Part shown: positions 24,059-38,200 of the stretch, piece by piece
How positions within the stretch are numbered: the stretch's first letter is position 1
How the letters are laid out: every line of letters starts with the position of its first letter
Assembly (NCBI GenBank): GCA_025765615.1
Contig: JAIVFJ010000380.1
Span: forward strand, 1-52,980
Length of the DNA stretch: 52,980 nt
DNA from: Zopfochytrium polystomum
Taxonomy: Eukaryota; Chytridiomycota; Chytridiomycetes; Chytridiales; Chytridiaceae
Direction: 5' to 3'
Notes under the pieces: generated by a model
Seen by the model: the letters and a program-made list of their open reading frames with translations, nothing else
The model's database searches: none
What the model was told of the DNA's origin: nothing
Position numbers and translations under genes: made by a program

Positions 24059-24812
24059 TCAATATCTACGGCATTCTCTGATACGTCCTTTCCCTTTTCC
24101 TCCCCATTTCTTCTCCGTTCGCAAGAACGACACATCGATGGGGCACTCATAGCCATCACAGTAATCGGCCCAACGCAGCTCCCAATCGTCAAAGGGCAAA
24201 AGGTCTTCCTCGTCCAAACACTCGTCTCTCACTTGCAGTCTGGTCATAGCCTATTCCTTCGCAAATAAGAGGCATCCAAGGCCCTCCCGAGCTCATTCGA
24301 GAGTCGCAGCCTCCTCTGCTCCGGCGTCCCGCCCGATGTGGCGGCGGTGCGGAGCGAGGCGAGGTCGAATATGAACGAGGCGGCTTCGTACTTGCGCCGA
24401 ACCTCGCACAGTAGCTTCCGCGTGTGCGGCGGAAACTCGACGATCCACTCGTGCAGAACCACAACGGGCGGCCGGGTCGACCCCGAGACGACCGCTTGGA
24501 GGAGAGGCTGCAGGCACTCTTCGCACGCGAAGAGCAACCTGGCGCATTTAAAACTTCTCATTCGCCGCGCGTCACTCAGACCATTGGTCAGCGCCTTCGA
24601 GAGCGTCGGTCGGTTTTCCCAAAAATCCAGGGGTCGTCTTCTTCTCGGTCGTCGTCTTTTGCCCCCGCCTTGGTCGCCACAGCCGTGCGTATCGATGAGA
24701 GGGTAAGGCTGACAAAGTTAAAGTCGTCTGTCACTCTGTGTGGCGCAGGGCATAAGAATTCCCCTGCGCGGCGGGAACACGACAATGGAATCGGGTAAAC
24801 TCTGTTCGTCAT
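24059..24812 (-). pseudogene. Inverted partial copy of the F-box/ankyrin-like gene
   Basis: Read on the minus strand, pieces in different frames match the intact family member in order: LPDSIVVFPPRRGILMPCA, then NFVSLTLSSIRTAVATKAGA, then FKCARLLFACEECLQ, VVVLHEWIVEFPPHTRKLL, LSNELGRALDASYL and finally ECLDEEDLLPFDDWELRW. Frame changes and lost stretches show decay. It is arranged head-to-head with the plus-strand copy starting at about 24813. Confidence 0.65.
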
Positions 24813-25430
24813 GTGTCGCGCCGTGCTGAGAGACAGCTGCAGCTCGCTGAGAGTCCTCTTCGCCTCCATCCGCACGGCCGCGCCGGCAAAGGTGGCCGAC
24901 GCCGCTGCCTCGCACCTCGACTATCCGACGGCTCCACCAAGTGCTTGCGGAGGCGTTCGAGGGATGTTACAACAACTATGGATGCAACATCTGGTGCGCG
25001 GAAATACTTTTGGGAAGCAGCCTGTTTCACTGCGTCTTGGAAGCCGCCACCGTGAAGAATTCCAAGCCTGCAGTCCCCGCAAGGCTCGTGGGCGTCCCAG
25101 TTGCGGGGTCTCGGAGTACGTGAGCGACATCTTGAGGATAGCCATCGTAAAATTGACAAGACCAACTTGGTCGAGCTCGTCGTCTCATCGATCCGCACGG
25201 CCGTGGCGACCGAGGCGGGAGAGAACGTTTCCGAGGGACGGATCACGCGTGCGAGCCGCTCCGCGCGTTCGCGGAAGTGGACGACGTGACTTTGTTCGAG
25301 AGAGCCTCGCGTTGCTCCCGGACGCAGTCGCCGGTGAGCCGTGGCTGGAGCAGGGTTTAAAGCCTGCGCCTTGCCTGCCGCTGCTCTCTGAAGTGCTCAA
25401 GGTGGCGTTTAAGGACTCTTTGGACTGAGG
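24813..25430 (+). pseudogene. Plus-strand partial copy of the F-box/ankyrin-like gene
   Basis: Frames on this strand give CRAVLRDSCSSLRVLFASIR, then LAEAFEGCYNNYGCNIWCAE continuing ILLGSSLF, then YVSDILR, LVELVVSSIRTAVATEAGEN and LPLLSEVLKVAFKDS. Each matches the gene at 20155-22505 in order, but in at least three different frames. With the minus-strand copy to its left it forms a divergent duplicate pair with its centre near 24812. Confidence 0.65.
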
Positions 25431-26166
25431 AGGAGGGAACGATGGTTGGTTGGGCGAGGAGCATTTTTTGCAGGCTGCTATTGGGGGCAGCCCGGTGTCC
25501 ACTAATAATACTGGCTGGCGGCAACGAGGGCCACATCCATATGCAGTTTCGCAGATTGAGAGGAAAGGGAGGTGTTATAAGATTGACACAGTGATCTTTT
25601 GTTGGATTGAATCCACCGCTCCCGTCAGTGCTTGGCCTGGGGCAGGGGGGATTGGGACCGGAAGGCACTCGAAAAAATGGTTGGAAATGATGAACCAGAC
25701 CGGTTACGTGAAAAGCCGCGAAGGTACGAAGCAAATTCAGTGGTGGAGGGAGGGACTGTCATGAAGAAGCAGCCAATAATCGCTGACCAGCGAATCCGAT
25801 TGTGCTCAACATAGCATTCACGCAATTCAGTCCTATTGTGCCTCCGGTTTCATTGTCGCGGAAGAAACTTGGCTGCATACACGGTATACAGTGTTTCAAA
25901 AAAAAAGAAAGCGCAGTTTGCAGGGGCGGAAAGGAGAAACTCATTCGTTGGAGAGAAGACATCTGGGCGTTTCGCAGCAGGCTAATTTCCAATGGCACGC
26001 GCATACACTGTAGGTGCACCATCGAGGCAGCTGAACAGTACAGGCCATGGCAAACCGAAAGAATGGAAAGAAAAATGTGTCACACAAAGGAAAAATTCCA
26101 ACGGTTTCGACTACGGGAGAGAGTCCCATGGCGTCAGGGCGCGCCAGGTCGACGAAACGAGCGGCT
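25431..26166. other. Intergenic region, no recognisable gene
   Basis: Nothing could be identified. Base composition drops slightly in GC and the ORFs are short without motifs. It probably holds the 3' UTR of the minus-strand GMC gene. Confidence 0.5.
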
Positions 26167-29280
<3,114 letters not shown>

Positions 29281-29950
29281 TCGACTCGGGAGGGCACGTG
29301 CCCTGTCGAAGTCACCGTTAGTCCCGCTCGGCGGACAGCCGTAAAAGTACAACTAACTACCCCACTTTCTACTCCACCCAACCCCTCCCCTCCCCTCCCG
29401 CCCATAGAACGTTCCACAACGCTGCCCGCACCCCCTCCACCACCTTGACTTGAAACCCAGCGAGCTTGCTACCTGTACGCAGGGGTTAATTGTGCTACCA
29501 CGAGGATGTATGCAAGGATGCTGCAGTTTTATTCGAATGTGACGCTAAACCTCCTTTGCTGCCCTGCTGCTACTTACTTATATATGCAGGCTAGGCGGCC
29601 AGGGGTTTTTTTTACCTAGATATAACATGGCACACGAGAAGGTTGGTCGTTTGATGACGAACGAAACGAGGACGACGAACGACAAAGCGCCTTATGCACC
29701 ACGCTCCTCAAACAGCCGGAAATAGTCCCAGCCAATAGTCCCAGCCATCAAAACATTCATCCCCCAGAAAAATACTCCATCTCTTCAGCTCGATTCAAGT
29801 CTCTTTGGTAGAATTTTTTTTTTTGAAGACAGCTGCAAGCACAACGCCCCTGCGCAATACACACTGATTGTGACAACAAGAAACTGCTGTCTGACAGCCA
29901 TCCACCACTCGCCGCCCCACAGCCTGCCTCAACCGTAGTATATTGGCGCA

Positions 29951-32560
29951 TTCACTGTCGCACTCCAATTGACAATCTAATCTCAGTGCCTGCCCCTTGG
30001 TGCAAACCCAATTGTGACACTCAATTAGTGGTTGGTGCTACATTTGAATACCTTTCACTTTATTTTGTTCCATCTCAGTTTGCACCCAGATTTTAAATTT
30101 CGCAACATTCCTGAGTGCAGCAGCTGAAGTCCAGTTACAGTATGTTAGAGAGAACTGTTTCAACAATCTTTATGAATTTGTTTGACTTACAAGACTCAAG
30201 ACGCCCAGCGCAATTCAGTATTATGTGAAAGAATGTGATCCAGATCAAGTGTGCAGCCAAGATGGTTCACCACTGCTGTTTGATGGTCAGCCCCTCTTGC
30301 CCATGCTTTCGCTGGACGAACTTGAGTATGAAGCATGGAATGAACCAAAGCCCTCACTTGGAGGCACACAGTACTTCAAGCTAGATGTGTTGTTCAGAAT
30401 GCTTCCAAAGAAGGATCCAACTTTTCAAAAATGTGACAGGCTGTTGGATTCGAAGGAACTTATATCAGTGTACATTACATCAGGATCTGTTTGTGTTGGA
30501 CCCTTTAACACGGCAACCCAAGCTGGTATTTGTGAGCTTCTTCTGGGCCAATACAAAACTAGCTTTCTGACTGCCATGCTTACTGGTGGAGAAGCAGTCA
30601 CAAGACTTGCTATTGAACTTGCAGCATTTGTTCACACTTCAGCTGATGTGGCTGCCTCTGTGTTTGGAATCAAACCTTATGTTAGATCTGTTGCATTTGC
30701 AAACCGAAGTAGGGAGGAACTTGAGTGGGATGTACAGCTCAGGACAATTGAAGTTGGGATGCTGAAAGAAAGCTTGAAATCCTGGAGGCAAAAGGCTGTG
30801 AAATGGGGTTTGCATGACCCATCTGTCACTGAAGTTTTGAGCAAGTATAGCTCTGTTGTTCTTCTTAAAATAAGGGAGCTTGGAGTCTGAGATCTGGTTC
30901 TTCTTTCATGTCAAGCTTTGGCTATGGATCATTTGGATGTTAAGAGATTTCAGTACAACTTTGTTTGCACACAAATGCAAATGCACACTCTCAAAAATGT
31001 GGAAGACCAAGCTGCAGCAAGGATGTACTCTCCAGTGGAGTTTGCTAAGTGGATTTATGTTTTTGCAGAGTCCAGGGACAGCAGGCACACTATTGATTCT
31101 CTTCGAGGTTCAAGCTTTTCAGGATGCCGAAAATCAGATGCAGAATTGCCTAGATGCAGTCCTTCGAATTTTAAGGGTGATTTAATGGTTCCATCACCGC
31201 AGGTGATACAGAAACGAATCAGTGAGCTTGCTGAGCCAGCAGTTAAACCAACAGACCCTGAGAGAACTGCCATGATTGTTGCTGCAGCAAAGAAATTGGA
31301 ATCAGAGACTCCAAGCCATATTTTTATGGTTGCTGCTGTTGATGAGATGACGATTGGAAACACTGTACCTGTCACCTTCAGCCTAAGAACAGGCAGATTT
31401 CATGGTGCAGCAGATGCTACTGGAACGACAGTGAAATGGTTTGTGGAAGACAATTTGTGCCAACGAGAAAAGGTAGGTTGGACTTAAATTTTTAAGAATG
31501 AGTACTCATTTCATCCCAGAGTATGTGATGCCTTCTTCGTGGAATGATGTCTCACTTGAGGTACCTGCGCTTGAAATATAATAGTTTTGATCTTTTTGGA
31601 TGGAGGTGGCTTTGCAGGGCAACAAGAAAGAGTACGGTCTTGAATCACAAAACTTTTGACAGACAAGGGCTTTCAAACCATCAGTGAATGTCTGCCTGTC
31701 AATCAATTCTTCAGTTTTTTCGCAGTTCTATTGGAGAAGAACTAGCCCAGGTTCATTCAGCCACGAAATCACACTTTAAAGGGCTGAACAGCGAAGTTGT
31801 TTGGGGTGTCATCATGAATGCAACTGCTCTGATTGCCCAGATAACATACCTGGAAAACATTGCATGCAACAAATTACATCTTCAGCAGGCTCTCTCTGAA
31901 GGAGGACCTCCCTGTCCAGTTCTCAATACTCATGCCTTGAGTTCAAATCCTGCTGAGCAGAGATTTCGAATTATTCGAGAGAAAAATCGCAGTGGTGGCT
32001 TGGAAGGTAGAGCAAAAATGACAGGAAAGTGTTGTAATTGAGCTCATCAAAATGGTACAGAAATGATTAGTCAACTGCCACTGAAATGGTGAGCTCAGTC
32101 CGATCTTCTCTTGTTGTTGAAAAATTCATAAATACCTCAGATTCCAAGCATGGCTTCTCACTCACCAAATCAGCAAATGGCTCAACTTACATTGATAGAA
32201 CCACAGAGAAGAAGCTTTTCTCTTGGAACTATTCTTCAGAGATTTTGGAGGAGGATAGCCGCCAGAAGCTCAAGCAAAAGCAGAGGTCCATGCGAATTGA
32301 TCCCTTGGTGATGCCAACCCCAACCCCTTGAACCTTGTGCAATAAGGCAAAAGCAATGCAGCTTGTACTTGTTCCAGTCCAAGAAGCAACTGACACTCCA
32401 GATGAAAGTAACATGCAATGATGACTTTTTGTGACTGGGGAGGATGTGTCGATGCAAATGTGGGCACAGTGAAACTAGTCAAATCGTCAGATCTTGAATG
32501 ACAAGGAATTGTCTGGTGGAACAAATTTTTCTGTTTTATTGAAAAAAACAACTGGCCAAT
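29951..32560 (+). mobile_element. AT-richer block with decayed transposase-like ORFs
   Basis: Base and codon use change sharply here compared with the GC-rich flanks. Three ORFs lie in series: 30225-30890 (221 aa), 30918-31487 and 31688-32041. The second contains IFMVAAVDEMTIGNTVPVTF followed by TGRFHGAAD, resembling the first Asp strand of a DDE transposase of the P-element/THAP9 kind. The third contains ALSSNPAEQRFRIIREKNRSGG, resembling the downstream LxxxxxExxFxxIR segment of those proteins. Stops separate the pieces, so the element would be dead unless introns explain them. I found no terminal inverted repeats by eye. The assignment is tentative; a foreign or host gene fragment is the alternative. 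Confidence 0.4.
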
Positions 32561-32802
32561 CAACACCTCTGGCTGGCGACAAATTGCAACTTGGGGGGTC
32601 TGATCCGCAGGTTTGTTTTGCCAGTCGTTCGTTGCCGGTCCCCTGCAATTAGTGGAGACCGACCGGCAAGGACCAGCACCGGTCCTTTCTGGAAAATTCG
32701 GGTCAAAACTGAGCATCCTTATAATTGGGAGGTGTCTCTCCCAACACCTCTGTGTCTGCCCGCAGTGACTTCGACCCTGTCACTTACACGCGGCACCCAA
32801 AA

Positions 32803-33250
32803 TGCAGCGCCAACACGCACCAGCAGGAACGTCATCAACGGCGGTGGCAACTGTGGCTGAGCACTGGACCCAGCTTCCCCGAAGTGAACGCGAATGCCAG
32901 CCGGCGACATCGTCGACGGCAGCAAACGCTCCGATCGCGACCACGGAAACGCCGCAACCAACAAACACAGAGATCTCGCGTCAGTCCCAACGTGCTTTCG
33001 GCTCTCCCGCCGGACACCGTTCTCCGCCCCATCTTGGCGCGGTTCCCCCCTGCCGACCTCGTGACGCTTTCCCGTGTTCTCGGCTTCGGTCGCCGCTGCC
33101 GTCGCCGTGGTCACCCACAACCCCGTGCCCGATCTGTCCCGGCCGCCGTCGGAGCGTGAAGCAGCGGCAGCCGCAGTCGGTCGACCCGCGATCGATTTTG
33201 CGGTCGCGAGCCTCCGCAATTGCGACCGCGGCCCGGACCCCGTCTGAATC
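32803..33250 (+). pseudogene. Truncated F-box-like paralogue
   Basis: A frame here reads LSALPPDTVLRPILARFPPA followed by DLVTLSRVL, nearly identical to the F-box-like segment of the gene at 20155. Downstream, parts matching LSRPPSEREAAAA and SLR.CDRGPD appear in other frames. It stops near 33246 with none of the ankyrin-like repeats, so it is a 5' fragment of the family. Confidence 0.65.
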
Positions 33251-34032
33251 TCTGGCAACACCTGAAGCTAAAAGTGCAAATTGAAATCACAACACGAACT
33301 GGGCCTAAATAGTGATTTACGACGTGACAAGAATTGCGCAGGACGGTCTGTGTGTTGTTGTTGATTGTTGCTGATGTTGTTGCTGTTTCTGTTGCTGTTG
33401 CCGTTGCCGTTGTTATTTGTTTGTTTGTTTTTTGCAGTTTTGTTGTGCTTCGGCCAAACACTGGCACTTTGACACACAGACACAGACACGGCGGGAGATG
33501 ATGGATAGAAGCGGAGAGAAGAGCATTTTTGGCGGAATTTGAATTCTCTCTCTTTGCTTTGCTAGTCGCCGCAAACCGTTCCTTCTTTTTCCACGTACAA
33601 GTACTTCCTCCCCACCCACCCACCCATCTTACGTCTTACGGGGAAGCCAGGTTCGACTGACTGACTGACTCCTCAGATGGTCAGTCTCTCTCTCTCTCTC
33701 TCCAGTTCGGGGCCTTTCGGGCTGGCTGCCTTCTGGCGTTAGCGGGTCTTCGTTGTGTTGTACGTTTGGCCAATTCTTTCTGACCATCAGTACCAACAAA
33801 AAAAGCAAAAAAAAAAAGGAAAAAAAAAGGAAAAAAAAAAGAAAAAAAAAGGAAAAAAAAAAAAAAAGGCCGTCAGCTGTCGGAATTCCCTGTCATGGAC
33901 TCCCGCGCGGAATTCCACCCTTTCTTTCCTCTTTTTGGGCGTTTGGCGGGATTGCTGCGGGCTAAGCCAAAATGTACGCGGATTGTGTCTCCACTCATTG
34001 CTTCTTCTGTTCGTTATCATTTCTCCCTCCTT

Positions 34033-34064
<32 letters not shown>

Positions 34065-34093
34065 ACGCGAACTACACTTTACCGAAAAAAAGG

Positions 34094-34124
<31 letters not shown>

Positions 34125-34134
34125 AACACACACA
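33251..34134. repeat. Intergenic region with A-rich tract
   Basis: No gene is recognised. 33798-33867 is a run of A interrupted by single or double G. Just before the next gene, (CT)n at about 34030-34065 and (CA)n at about 34095-34134 lead straight into its ATG, probably as 5' UTR. Confidence 0.6.
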
Positions 34135-35252
34135 ATGGCCTGCGCCCTGGCCGCCGCCTGCTTCGCTGCCTTCGTTGCCGCCGCCGCTTTCGAGCGCAAC
34201 GATAGCACCAACGCCGGCAGCGCTGCACACCGCTCTCTGCGCTGCCGCCGCCGGCGCCAACAAGCAGCAGCAGCAGCAGCGGCAGTCGCTACTCGGAGGA
34301 GCACCAGCCGCCTACTTCTCGGGAAACACTTCGCACATCGCGCCCCATCGACGCAACACCGGGAAGGCCCCCGTGATTTCCGTACCCGCACTTCTGGCAG
34401 AGGGCTGCCCTTCTTCGTCGCATTCCTGGCCTTCCTCGCGGCCCTCGCAGCGGTCACTCCCACCGCCGTGCTCGCGGCCGGCAACGGCGGAGCGAGCAGC
34501 AGCGGCAGCGACGGCGAAAGGATCCCAAAGCCTGGGGATTCGGTCAGGGTTGGGAGTACCGAGGTCAAGGTGAGTATAACATGAAAAGTCAGAAAAAAAA
34601 AAGTCCACCGCCCCCCCGCAAAAACCCCTTCTTGCCGGCACGCAACTGATGTAAAACCAACTTTCGCCCCTTTAAAATAACAACCTCGAACAATTATACC
34701 ATAGCTTGGGCAAACTCTCAAACCGGGCAAGGTGTTTGCGGCAAAGGACAAGGCCGGCAACGATGTCATTTACAAAAAGACGACCGGCGACACTAGCCCC
34801 GATGCGATCGCAGCGACTCATGCATGTGCGTAGTCAGCGACGCCCATCCCACCATTCTATTTACTGTATTTTTTTTTTGGTTAACCTCCCGTTGCGGCAA
34901 CCTTATCAACACGCAATCATGCACACACCCCACCAACGGAAAAACAGCCGGCCAACTCGTCGCCCATGCCGGTCGTGAGTCCGTGCAGAAAAAGGTCGGC
35001 AACGAGGACCTTCACGAGTACCTCGGGCGCAAGCGGGAGAACCCCGGCCTCGGATTGTACAAGCCCAACAGCGCCGACATCATCAAGCAGGTCAACGGCC
35101 AACAGGACCGAATCGGATACGAGCACCGAGACGTCAACCCGGGCAACATTCGCGTGTCCGAAAACGTGATGGTGGGTGGTTCTTTTGCACGGATCATTTT
35201 TCATACGATTCCTTCCACCCCCCCTCCCCCCCCCCTCTCTCTTCTTCTTCTT

Positions 35253-35283
<31 letters not shown>

Positions 35284-38200
35284 TTCGCCTTCATTTTTTT
35301 ATTTGGGATGCTTTTATTGTGCTGCCTTCTCTAATCTCGTGCGAGACTTCATCTCTCTTTTTCATTACTAACATTTTTTTTGGGTCGTCTATTACTAGGG
35401 AAAGCCTACGTACTCTCTGATCGACTGGGATCACGGTAAGACACGCCAACTCCCCCGCCCCCCTCCTGGGCCCTTTCACGCTAACGTTTCCTCCTGACCC
35501 TCCGTAAAAAAAAAAAAATTTTTTTTTTCTCCAGCCAGGAAAACGAGCGACGTCCAGAAAACGGCTTTTGGCCGCGAAGACGCGAAAGAGTACCGCCAAG
35601 ACGGCGAGAGGCAGATCAAGCAGTGGTGCGGGCTGAACGGCTTCTCGTTCCGCGCCGGCGGGCTCTTCCGTCGCGCGGGCTCGTGCGGGGCTGGCGGCGG
35701 CAAGAAGGACGCGACGGCGGCGGCGGCGGCAAAGAACAGCGGAAAGGCGCCCGGCGGAGACGCGGCCAAGACTGGCGCCGCGGGCAAGGGAGGCAAGACG
35801 ACCGAGGCGGGCGCCGGCAAGGCGGCTGCGACGGCGCGCGGGGCTGCTGGAGCCGCCGCCGGCGGCAAAGGGACCGCGGCCACTGCAACGGGCGCCGGCG
35901 GAAAAGGAAAGGCGACGGCAGACGGCGGCAAGGCCGCGGGCGCCGGTGGAGGCAAAGGCGCGGCTGCGGGCAGCAAGGCGCAGGGGTCGACCCGCGGCGT
36001 CGCCGGCGACAGCGGGAAGACCGCTGCGGGTAAAGGAGCCGGCGTGGGCAAGGCGGGTGGCGGCGCCGGCACCGGTAAGGATGCGAGCGCCACCACCGGC
36101 AAGACCGCGGGGACGACTCCGCGCGGCGGCACCGGCGGCGCAACGACCGGCGGCAAAGGGACGCCCAAAGCAGCAGGGACCGCCGCCCGTGGCACGGGCG
36201 GCGGTGCGGCAGCCGGAGGAGGTAAAGCCGGCGGGCCGGCGGCGAACGGCAAGACTCCGGTTGGCGCAGCCGGAGGCAAAGGCGCCGGCAACGGCAAGAC
36301 TGCAGGGACCACTGGACGCGGCACCACCGCCGGCTCGAACGGCGGTGCAGCCGGAGGGAAAGCCACAGCAGCCGGCGGCAAGGGAGTCGCTGGTGCCAGT
36401 AAGGCGCTCGCGTCCACCCGCGGCGGCGGTGGCGGTGGGGTTGCGGCGGGCGGCGGCGGTAAAAGCGGCAAGACACCGGTGGGCGGTGCCGGGAAAGGCG
36501 CTGGCGGTGCAGGCAAAGCGGGTGGAGCCGCCGGCGCCGGCGCCGGTAAAACTGGTGGTACGAGCGGCAAGACCGCGGGGGCTGGACGCGGCACGGGCGC
36601 CAACGGAGCAGGCGGAGGCGGCGGCAAAGCTGCAGCGACTGCCGCCCGTGGCGGTGGCGGTGGCGGTGGTGCAGCCGGAGGAGGGAAAGCTGGCGGTGCG
36701 AACACCAAAGCCGCAACGGGCGCTGGCGGTGGTAAAGCAGCTGGTGCGGGCAAAGCCGGTGGCGCCGGCACCGGCAAGGCTGGTGGTGGTACGACTGGCA
36801 AGACCGCGGGTACCGGACGCGGCACCGGCGCCAACGGAGGAGGCGGAGGCGGTAAAGGCACACCCGCTGCTGGCAAGGCTGGAGCGACAGGAACAGGAGC
36901 AGGCAAAGCCGGCGGTGCGAACGGCAAGACTTCTGTAGCTGGCAAAGCTGCCGGCACCGCCAAGGCTGGTGGCGTTACCGGCGGCAAGACTGCAGGCACT
37001 GGCACTGGACGCGGAACCGGCGCCAACAGCGGAGCCGGAGGAAAAGCCACCGGAGCCGGCGGCAAAGGTGCCACAGCGGGCACCAAGGCGCCAGCCTCGA
37101 CCCGTGGCAGCGGTGGTGGTGGTGGAACGCCCGGTAAAGCGGGTGGTGCGAACGGCAAGACCGCTGTGGGCGGCGCCGGGAAAGGGGCTGGTGCGGGTAA
37201 AGCCGCAGGTGCTGGTGCCGGTAAAGCTGGTGGCGGCACCAATGGCAAGACGGCAGGTACAGGACGCGGAACCGGCGCCAACGGCGGAGCGGGAGGAAAA
37301 GCGACCGGAACCGGCGGCAGAGGAGCCACAGCTGGCACCAAGGCGCCAGCGTCGACCCGCGGCGGCGGCGGTGGTGGTGGAACCTCCGGTAAAGCGGGTG
37401 GTGCGAACGGCAAGACCACTGTGGGCGGCGCCGGCAAAGGGGCTGGTGCGGGTAAAGCCGCAGGTGCCGGTGCCGGTAAAGCTGGTGGCGTTACCAATGG
37501 CAAGACGGCAGGTGCTGGACGCGGAGCCGGCGCCAACGGCGGAGCAGGAGGAAAAGCGACCGGAGCGGGCGGCAAAGGAGCCACAGCCAAGGCGCCAGCC
37601 TCGACCCGCGGCGGTGGTGGTGGTGGTGGAACCGCCGGTAAAGCGGGTGGTGCGAACGGCAAGACCGCTGTGGGCGGTGCCGGCAAAGGGGCTGGTGCGG
37701 GTAAAGCCACAGGTGCCGGTGCTGGTAAGGCTGGTGGCGTTACCAACGGCAAGACGGCAGGTACAGGACGCGGAACCGGCGCCAACGGCGGAGCGGGAGG
37801 AAAAGCGACCGCAACCGGCGGCAGAGGAGCCACAGCTGGCACCAAGGCGCCAGCGTCGACCCGCGGCGGCGGCGGTGGTGGTGGAACCCCCGGTAAAGCG
37901 GGTGGTGCGAACGGCAAGACCACTGTGGGCGGCGCCGGGAAAGGGGCTGGTGCGGGTAAAGCCGCAGGTGCCGGTGCCGGTAAAGCTGGTGGCGTTACCA
38001 ATGGCAAGACGGCAGGTGCTGGACGCGGAGCCGGCGCCAACGGCGGAGCGGGAGGAAAAGCGACCGGAGCGGGCGGCAAAGGAGCCACAGCTGGCACCAA
38101 AGCGCCAGCCTCGACCCGCGGCGGTGGTGGTGGTGGTGGAACCCCCGGTAAAGCGGGTGGTGCGAACGGCAAGACCGCTGTGGGCGGTGCCGGCAAAGGG

